11,239 nt of DNA from Melioribacteraceae bacterium (GTDB taxonomy: Bacteria; Bacteroidota; Ignavibacteria; Ignavibacteriales; Melioribacteraceae), in NCBI GenBank assembly GCA_027036655.1, contig JALWEC010000254.1, forward strand, positions 1 to 11,239, read 5' to 3'. The first letter of the stretch is position 1. The number at the start of each line of letters is the position of its first letter. The translations under genes were made by a program, and so were the position numbers. The notes under the pieces were generated by a model. The model was not told the DNA's origin, made no database searches, and saw nothing but the letters and a program-made list of their open reading frames with translations. This document shows, piece by piece, positions 5,760 through 11,239 of this stretch.

Positions 5760-7000
5760 TTGATTTCCATCAATTCATATTTTCCGTTTTGGTTTTTATC
5801 GACAAAAATATAATTTCTGTAACCATAATTCCAAATCTCGATTGGAAGATTTAGTGTGTTGAACTTTCTCTCAATTAAAATCGGTTTGCCGTAACGAATA
5901 TATATTTTTCCCATATCGGTTTTGTATCCATCCGTTCTTTTCCTAACGGTAAAGTGAGTTTCAGCATAATCGACGCGGCGGAAAAACTCGTTCATTAAGG
6001 GATTAAAAGCCGTTCCGGGATTGTCGTCATATTGTTTCCACAAATCAAATAACGACACTATCCTTTGATTTTCGTTTGCCGAATAGAGTCCTCTCAATTC
6101 CTTTGAGGGAAAAATAAAACTCAGCGCCTCGATTGTTTTTTCCCAATCGTTTAATATTCCGGGTTTGTTCTTCCAAAAAATATTAATCTTGAACGATTGA
6201 GACTCCGCTCCGGATTTTAGTTTCAACATAGCAGTTCCGGGAATCAACTTCGCAACGCTCTCGTCAAATGAATAGAGAAAAATATTTTCCTTCCGGTTTT
6301 TCTTGTCGCAATTAAATTCTACAAACGCAGAATCATTCCGTAGCGAAAAATCAAGACTGTTACAATTGAATTTTTTCCCTTTGGAATGTGAAACTTCTTC
6401 TCCGTTTTGCGTAACGAAAATTTCCGGCGATACAAGTTCATTTTTACTTACAAAAAACATTAGCGGTTTAATATCGCCGAACGGGAAAAACTCTCCGAAA
6501 GAAATCACTCTCATCTTTTTATCTTTAACATTACCGGACACAAAAAAAAGCGAACCGGTTATTTGAGAGTGATTATTAATGTGAAGTTTTTTATCCTTTA
6601 AATTGCGGACGCCCGGCTTGCCGTTTTGCGAAATTGCCGACTTGAACAAAAAGTCTCCGGCGGGGAGATTCAGCCTAAACAGAAAAGAAATAAATTTGGA
6701 TTTGTTTTTTGTGGCTTTGTAATCGGCGACAGTTACGGTGCGATTTATTTCATCCCGAAAGAGATTTTTTAAAGAATCGTAAACTTCAAGCGAAACCGTA
6801 ACTTTTGCCTCATACTTTCCGTTAGATTTCTCAAACAGAATATCGGCGTAATTAATTTGATAAAGCGCAAAACATTGATTGAGCGAATCGCCGGGGACAA
6901 CAAACGTCTGTAATTTCCCGGCTGTCCGGGCGTTCAGAACGCCGAAAGTCTCAAAAAACAGAAAGAGTAAAATCAACCAAAGTTTATTTTTCGGCTTCAA
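5756..7000 (-). CDS. GWxTD-domain protein, probably exported, with a variant GYKTD motif
   Basis: The N terminus KPKNKLWLILLFLFFETFGVLNA is a signal peptide (about residues 1-24), so the 414-residue product is probably periplasmic or envelope-associated. The middle is beta-rich and unassigned. The last ~130 residues match the GWxTD domain: the name motif appears as GYKTD (358-362), followed by MGKIYIRYGKP, and the tail has IEIWNYG, YIFVDKNQNGKYEL typical of the family. Function of the domain is unknown. The start is TTG: a TAA directly precedes it in frame, no earlier start exists, and starting later would lose the signal peptide. It begins 4 nt past the rho stop with no clear ribosome site, suggesting coupling to rho, and overlaps pdxA by 4 nt. 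Confidence 0.82.
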   Translation of the reverse strand: MKPKNKLWLILLFLFFETFGVLNARTAGKLQTFVVPGDSLNQCFALYQINYADILFEKSNGKYEAKVTVSLEVYDSLKNLFRDEINRTVTVADYKATKNKSKFISFLFRLNLPAGDFLFKSAISQNGKPGVRNLKDKKLHINNHSQITGSLFFVSGNVKDKKMRVISFGEFFPFGDIKPLMFFVSKNELVSPEIFVTQNGEEVSHSKGKKFNCNSLDFSLRNDSAFVEFNCDKKNRKENIFLYSFDESVAKLIPGTAMLKLKSGAESQSFKINIFWKNKPGILNDWEKTIEALSFIFPSKELRGLYSANENQRIVSLFDLWKQYDDNPGTAFNPLMNEFFRRVDYAETHFTVRKRTDGYKTDMGKIYIRYGKPILIERKFNTLNLPIEIWNYGYRNYIFVDKNQNGKYELMEIK

Positions 7001-7004
7001 TTAA

Positions 7005-8258
7005 TCAGCTGTTCATACTCATAAGGAATTCTTTATTATTCTTAGTCCCCTTCATTCTGCTTAACAAAAAGTCCATAGCTTCAACAGGGTCGTAATCGCT
7101 CAAGAATTTCCGTAAAACCCAAATCTTGTTCAGTTCGTCTTCGGACAGAAGAAGTTCTTCTTTTCTCGTTCCGGTTTTGTTCAAATCTATCGCGGGGAAA
7201 ATTCTTCTGTCGGCAAGTGCACGGTTAAGCACCAATTCCATGTTGCCGGTCCCTTTGAACTCTTCAAAAATAACTTCGTCCATGCGGCTTCCGGTTTCTA
7301 TCAAAGCGGTGGCGATAATCGTAAGACTTCCCCCTTCGTCTATGTTACGTGCCGCGCCGAAAAATCTTTTCGGTTTGTGAAGCGCATTGGAATCAACGCC
7401 GCCGGATAGGATTCTTCCGCTGTGAGGAATAACCGTGTTGTGAGCGCGAGCCAGACGCGTTATACTGTCAAGAAGTATTACAACGTCGCTACCTACTTCC
7501 ACCAGCCTTTTGGCTCTCTCAATCACCATATTCGCAACTTGAACATGACGTTCGGGCTGTTCGTCAAATGTGGAAGCAATTACTTCGGCATTTACCGAGC
7601 GTTTCATATCGGTTACTTCTTCGGGACGTTCGTCAATCAGAAGCATCATTAATTTAACGTCGGGATGATTTCTTGTAATTGAATTTGCCATTTTCTGTAG
7701 CAATATCGTTTTACCGCTTTTCGGCGGCGAAACGATCAAGCCTCTCTGCCCTTTCCCGATTGGCGATAACAAATCGACAATTCTCATCGAATATTCCCCG
7801 GGGGAAGTTTCGAGATGCAATCTTTTATTCGGATAAAGAGGAGTAAGGTTATCGAAAAAAGTTCTTTGACGTATTTTATCGGGACTGACTCCGTTAACCG
7901 CTTCCACTCTTAAAAGAGCAAAAAACCTTTCGCTGTCTTTGGGAGGACGAACCTGCCCGCTGACAAAGTCGCCGGTTTTTAAGTAAAATCTTTTTATCTG
8001 TGAAGGTGAAACATAAATGTCGTCGGGGGAAGGAAGATAGTTGTAATTAACGGATCTTAAAAATCCGTAACCGTCGGGCATAACTTCCAACACTCCTTTT
8101 GAGAATGTAAGTCCATCCTTCTTGGTTTGCTCTTCCAATATTTTTACAATTAGTTCTTGTTTTCTTAAGTCACGATAATGCTCCAACTTAAGCTCTTTTG
8201 CAATTTGGTATAAATCAACCAATTTCTTTTTTTGTAATTCAGAAATGTCCATTGGCAT
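7005..8258 (-). CDS. rho: Transcription termination factor Rho
   Basis: A hexameric RNA-dependent ATPase/helicase that loads on nascent RNA and ends transcription. The order of parts is complete: an N-terminal helical Rho_N domain (1-45), the cold-shock-like RNA-binding domain with GYGFLR (63-68) and [10 protein letters not shown] (82-91), Walker A SPPKSGKT (177-184), [13 protein letters not shown] (206-218) with the catalytic glutamate, Walker B VVILLDS (259-265), and the R-loop region [10 protein letters not shown] (333-342). At 417 residues it is the compact form, without the long N-terminal insertion common in Bacteroidetes. The first of two close ATGs is chosen because AGGA lies 7 nt before it. 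It heads a five-gene operon on this strand. No promoter box upstream is convincing. Confidence 0.97.
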   Translation of the reverse strand: MPMDISELQKKKLVDLYQIAKELKLEHYRDLRKQELIVKILEEQTKKDGLTFSKGVLEVMPDGYGFLRSVNYNYLPSPDDIYVSPSQIKRFYLKTGDFVSGQVRPPKDSERFFALLRVEAVNGVSPDKIRQRTFFDNLTPLYPNKRLHLETSPGEYSMRIVDLLSPIGKGQRGLIVSPPKSGKTILLQKMANSITRNHPDVKLMMLLIDERPEEVTDMKRSVNAEVIASTFDEQPERHVQVANMVIERAKRLVEVGSDVVILLDSITRLARAHNTVIPHSGRILSGGVDSNALHKPKRFFGAARNIDEGGSLTIIATALIETGSRMDEVIFEEFKGTGNMELVLNRALADRRIFPAIDLNKTGTRKEELLLSEDELNKIWVLRKFLSDYDPVEAMDFLLSRMKGTKNNKEFLMSMNS

Positions 8259-8335
8259 AATTGGGTCCTATTATTTTTTATACAATCTTTTATTTAATAT
8301 AATCACTTAAAATTACCCGAGAACCTTGATTAACA

Positions 8336-8544
8336 GAGACCTTTTCAAAACCTAAATTTGTCATATTGAGTTCGCCAAGCTTGCCTCAACTGTTTTGTAT
8401 TGGGGGCGGAGGTGGAAGCTATCCGAAATATCTCTGAATTCGGTGTAATTGCCGGTTCCGAGATTCTTCCGCCGCTCCGCCTTGGCGGAGGATTCCGCTT
8501 CGCTCGATTCAGAATGACAAATTATTAAATTTTGCAGAGCTTTC
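8336..8544. repeat. MITE-like repeat, copy 2 (209 bp)
   Basis: Same element and orientation as copy 1 (3213-3399). The ends are inverted, with AAATTTGTCATATTGAG on the left against AATTTGTCATTCTGA on the reverse strand at the right. It is about 20 bp longer, mainly in the right-hand hairpin, here CTCCGCC-TT-GGCGGAG (8475-8490), where copy 1 has a shorter stem of different sequence. The GCCTCAA/TTGGGGGC hairpin near 8382-8406 keeps the fold of copy 1 with changed bases. It lies in the rho upstream region, starting 77 bp before the rho start codon, so it may be transcribed into the rho leader. Confidence 0.75.
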
Positions 8545-8810
8545 TAACATTTTAGTCTCAATGCAGGTTTCAATAAATAAGAATTTAACAATAGATGATT
8601 TCAACTGAAATCTTTTGGGCGCTACCCTGTTTTTTCATACGGATAAATTGATTTGAATTAAATTTATTTTAAATAAGTAATTTCAATCGGCGTTTGTTAA
8701 AAATGTGATTAAGTGATTTTATTTTTTAATCTTTAATAACTTAATATCAGCATTTATTTTTGAAATTTCAAACATTTTTTATTCGTAAGGAAATATTTTT
8801 TTCAATAATG
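8545..8810. other. AT-rich gap between the transporter gene and the repeat; small palindromes only
   Basis: No gene is visible. Two short palindromes stand out: GATTTCA-AC-TGAAATC (8597-8612) and the perfect 14-mer TTTGAAATTTCAAA (8759-8772). Either could be an operator for the rho operon, but in such AT-rich DNA they may be chance. The rho promoter must lie here or within repeat copy 2, since the preceding gene seems to end in a terminator hairpin. Confidence 0.35.
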
Positions 8811-8838
8811 AAGCGCCCTGAAGAAAATCAGAGCGCTT
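8811..8838 (-). terminator. Terminator-like hairpin after the transporter gene
   Basis: On the minus strand, 10 nt past the transporter stop, AAGCGCTCTGA pairs with TCAGGGCGCTT, 11 bp including one G-U pair, around a 6-nt loop. The sequence that follows (CATTATTG) is not a clean T-tract, so termination may be partial or the hairpin may mainly protect the 3' end. Confidence 0.6.
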
Positions 8839-8847
8839 GAGAACAAA

Positions 8848-10482
8848 TTAATCCGCTTTTTCTTTAAATCCTTTCAACATCCAATTTTTTGCAAGGATAA
8901 GACTTATCGGAGTTATGATTGCAATCAGTCCGTAAATAAACCACATTGTTCCGGTGTGTAAATCGGCAACGGGAGTATTTTTAGGGCAATATTTTTCAAG
9001 AAAATACCCTGAATAAAATCCCGTAAATACCTTATCGAGGAACCATGGAAACTGTCCCACGCCCATGTAAAGCCCCACCTTTCCTTTCGGCGCAATTTCC
9101 GCAATCCACTGCAGAAAACGGGGCGACCACATTGCTTCGCCGATTGTCATCATCAAAACATAAAATAAGAAGAGATATATGTTCGGACCTACGGCGAGCA
9201 GAAATGTTGGAATTGCCATTACAATAGTTCCGTAAATCATCATCTTGTAAACGTTGGCGCTTGCAGTCAAGCCGGCGATAATCGGCGTAAGTATGAAAAT
9301 CAACACAGGATTTAAGTTTGAGAAAACCTCAAAGTATTGACTTACAAGCGTTCCTTGAAAAGCTCTGTCCAAATAGTAAGGAAGCGTAAGCCAGTTATGA
9401 GCAAACAACGTCTGCACCGGAACAAGAATGAATATAAAGAATGTAAATCGTTTATCGCGGAAAGGATGCCACGGGCGGCGCTTCAAATAATCGTAAGTAG
9501 CGGCTACAATCATTATCACAAATAAAATGAATGCAATATCGATATGAATCGATAATCCGAAAAGGTGAGCATCAATAATTCGGTTCACGCTGTTGTCTAT
9601 TCCGTAACCTGAAAGAAGAAAGAAAAGCACTGCCAGTACCGAATAAATAAATATCGGAATATTATTTACTTTAACATCCGGTTTTACTTCTTCTTCCTTC
9701 TCCTCGGAACGTTCGACACCCGCTTCGTCGTCAATGTCGTTGTTCTCACGTTTAACTCTGTCAATAGCCGCTTTGTCCGTTTTGCGAGTTATTAAAACAA
9801 TCGTTAAAATGAGCGAAAGAGCCGTTAAAATTACGTAAACCCAAAATACGGCGGTTAATCCGTTGGGAGGAAAAACCGAGCTGAAACTATGGCGCGTGAA
9901 AGATGAGATAAATCCCGACAAAAAAGCGCCGAGGTTCATAAAGCCGTAAATTACGGCATATCCCATTGCGGCAGTTTTCTTGTTTGTGTAGCGTTTAACT
10001 CCGGAGTAAGCCGCAGGCTGAAATAAACCGTAAGCTAGCACCATGATGAGCAAACCGCCTATCAAAGTAAAAAACATAGGCGACCAAAGTCCGTGCCCCA
10101 TATTAAGCGTACCGGATAAGGCGATGAAGAACCTTCCGATTAACATTGCCACAAAGGAAAGAACAAGCGCCGTCCTCACGCCTAATTTGTCCGCCGTCCC
10201 GCCGAAGATTAACATTGCAAATGTAATGCCTCCGGTTACAAAACTGTAAACCAGTCCGGCTTGCGCGTCGGTTAACCCCACGTTTTCGGATGAGAATTTT
10301 CCGAGGATTGTTAAAATCCCGAAATAAACAAGTCCCTCTATAATATAAGGGACGTTAATTCCCCATAATGCCGTAGGCGCTTTAATAAAAGCCCTGAAAG
10401 TTTCATTAAGTTCTTTGAAGGCGTCACTGATAACCTCCCCAAGAGTTTTTTTCTTTTGTACCTCAGTAGTTTCCTCAGACAT
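8848..10482 (-). CDS. Major facilitator superfamily transporter, POT/peptide-transporter-like
   Basis: A polytopic inner-membrane transporter of 544 residues with about 12 or more hydrophobic segments, separated by an acidic, charged cytoplasmic loop (about 233-272). The loop after the second segment reads GGTADKLGVRTAL (94-106), the MFS motif A. FMNLGAFLSG (181-190) and the late WIAEIAPKGKVGLYMGV (459-475) resemble the proton-coupled oligopeptide transporter (POT) family. However, an ExxER-type motif is not present in the first helix, which reads PYIIEGLVYFGI. Substrate is unknown. The ATG at 10482 has AAAGGGAG 5 nt upstream. It follows murB after 15 nt, so the two are probably one transcript; that neighbour makes uptake of muropeptides or other peptides an attractive but unproven guess. 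Confidence 0.75.
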   Translation of the reverse strand: MSEETTEVQKKKTLGEVISDAFKELNETFRAFIKAPTALWGINVPYIIEGLVYFGILTILGKFSSENVGLTDAQAGLVYSFVTGGITFAMLIFGGTADKLGVRTALVLSFVAMLIGRFFIALSGTLNMGHGLWSPMFFTLIGGLLIMVLAYGLFQPAAYSGVKRYTNKKTAAMGYAVIYGFMNLGAFLSGFISSFTRHSFSSVFPPNGLTAVFWVYVILTALSLILTIVLITRKTDKAAIDRVKRENNDIDDEAGVERSEEKEEEVKPDVKVNNIPIFIYSVLAVLFFLLSGYGIDNSVNRIIDAHLFGLSIHIDIAFILFVIMIVAATYDYLKRRPWHPFRDKRFTFFIFILVPVQTLFAHNWLTLPYYLDRAFQGTLVSQYFEVFSNLNPVLIFILTPIIAGLTASANVYKMMIYGTIVMAIPTFLLAVGPNIYLFLFYVLMMTIGEAMWSPRFLQWIAEIAPKGKVGLYMGVGQFPWFLDKVFTGFYSGYFLEKYCPKNTPVADLHTGTMWFIYGLIAIITPISLILAKNWMLKGFKEKAD

Positions 10483-10497
10483 AAGATCTCCCTTTTA

Positions 10498-11239
10498 TCA
10501 CAAAATATTAACTTCAGTGTGCAAAGATATGTTAAATTTTTTCAAAATTAAATTTTTTATTTTTTCGGAGAATTTGATTACATCTTCCCCGCTTGCCTCT
10601 CCGTAGTTCAGGATAACAAGAGCCTGCTCGGGGCTGACACCGACATTACCCTCGCGATAACCTTTCATGCCGGCTTTCTCTATCAGCCACGCCGCGGGGA
10701 TTTTATATTTTTGCTCGCCCAAATCATAAAACGGAATCGAAGAATACATTGCTCTTAACCGGTCAAGCGCATCTTCGCTTATAATCGGGTTCATAAAGAA
10801 ACTGCCCGCGTTGCCGAATTCTCTATGGTCGGGAAGCTTCTCCTTTCTGATTCTAATTACCTCGTTACGAATTTCTTCGATTTCGATTTCACGACGCGAA
10901 CCGAATTTCTTTTTCAGCGGACGGTAATTTATATTCGGCGAACTTACTTTACTCAGTTTCAGTTTCACACCCGAGATAATAAATTTATCCTTCAGCTCAT
11001 TCTTAAAAATACTATCGCGGTAGCCAAACTTACATTCCTCATTCGAAAAAGCGACGACTTCCTTAGTATCTCTGTCGATTGCTTCAAGACTTTCCAGAAC
11101 GTCCTTTAACTCTGCGCCGTATGCGCCAAAATTTTGTATGGGAGCCGCTCCGACCGCTCCGGGAATTAAAGAAAGATTCTCCAACCCCCAGTAATTATTT
11201 TTCACCGCAAATCGAACCGCGTCGTCCCAAACGACTCCT
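10498..11239 (-). CDS. murB: UDP-N-acetylenolpyruvoylglucosamine reductase, 5' end outside window
   Basis: A cytosolic FAD enzyme that reduces UDP-GlcNAc-enolpyruvate with NADPH to UDP-MurNAc, the second committed step of peptidoglycan synthesis. The frame stays open to the window edge (GVVWDDAVRFAVKNN), so the GTG at 11205 is an internal valine codon, not the start. About 246 codons are visible and roughly 95 N-terminal residues are missing compared with the enterobacterial enzyme. Diagnostic parts are WGLENLSLIPGAVGAAPIQN with GAYGAEL (flavin binding), GNAGSFFMNP containing the proton-donor serine, AAWLIEKAGMKGYREG, and the terminal LHTEVNIL with the catalytic glutamate. The layout is that of type I MurB. 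The stop lies 15 nt before the transporter start. Confidence 0.95.
   Translation of the reverse strand, partial: GVVWDDAVRFAVKNNYWGLENLSLIPGAVGAAPIQNFGAYGAELKDVLESLEAIDRDTKEVVAFSNEECKFGYRDSIFKNELKDKFIISGVKLKLSKVSSPNINYRPLKKKFGSRREIEIEEIRNEVIRIRKEKLPDHREFGNAGSFFMNPIISEDALDRLRAMYSSIPFYDLGEQKYKIPAAWLIEKAGMKGYREGNVGVSPEQALVILNYGEASGEDVIKFSEKIKNLILKKFNISLHTEVNIL

Noticed and set aside
5407-5763. Plus-strand open frame of 118 codons opposite pdxA
   Set aside because: It lies wholly antisense to the conserved pdxA N terminus and shows only low-complexity Ser/Lys-rich sequence.
3213-8544. Repeat-flanked rho operon considered as a composite transposon
   Set aside because: The flanking repeats have no transposase, differ clearly from each other, and the enclosed genes are housekeeping genes.
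8585-8638. Minus-strand 17-codon frame MKKQGSAQKISVEIIYC upstream of rho, considered as a rho leader peptide
   Set aside because: There is no ribosome binding site, no adjoining terminator structure, and such a short frame is expected by chance.

Overview
The window looks like chromosomal core-genome DNA of a low-to-moderate GC, free-living bacterium of the Bacteroidota/Chlorobi superphylum, most plausibly Ignavibacteria-like. Three things point there. One gene encodes a GWxTD-type protein. Two promoters carry the Bacteroidota-style -7 element (TATTTTTG, one with TTTG exactly 19 nt upstream). Rho is compact rather than carrying the long insertion seen in many Bacteroidetes. The lineage is an inference from gene content. 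No phage, plasmid, CRISPR or insertion-sequence genes are visible.

Layout. 1-380: noncoding left edge with short palindromes, ending in the ilvE terminator. 381-1442 (-): ilvE, branched-chain aminotransferase, behind a ~160-nt leader holding two tandem hairpins, the second a textbook intrinsic terminator just before the start codon. 1635-1905 (+): an unlisted, apparently dead small lipoprotein gene. 1946-2019 (+): tRNA-Arg(ACG), followed 16 nt later by tadA, the deaminase that converts A34 of exactly this tRNA to inosine, then adk. 3213-3399 and 8336-8544: two directly oriented copies of a ~0.2 kb MITE-like repeat with imperfect terminal inverted repeats. Between them, 8258 down to 3405 (-), lies a tightly packed operon: rho, GWxTD-domain protein, pdxA, methyltransferase, ftsE (junctions of +4, -4, -14 and +2 nt). 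8545-8847: AT-rich gap with small palindromes and a terminator-like hairpin. 8848-10482 (-): a large MFS/POT-like membrane transporter. 10498-11239 (-): the C-terminal two thirds of murB, cut by the window edge and probably co-transcribed with the transporter.

How the genes work together. The right-hand strand runs leftwards as murB-transporter and then rho-GWxTD-pdxA-methyltransferase-ftsE. It mixes cell-wall synthesis, transcription termination, vitamin B6 synthesis and a division/export ATPase. The tRNA-Arg/tadA/adk unit runs rightwards and converges on ftsE, with repeat copy 1 in the convergent gap. ilvE diverges from the tRNA unit. No clearly new defence or mobile system is present. The observations most worth a second look are the substrate-enzyme pairing of tRNA-Arg(ACG) with tadA, the ilvE attenuator-like leader, the decayed lipoprotein gene under the ilvE promoter, and the repeat pair bracketing the rho operon.
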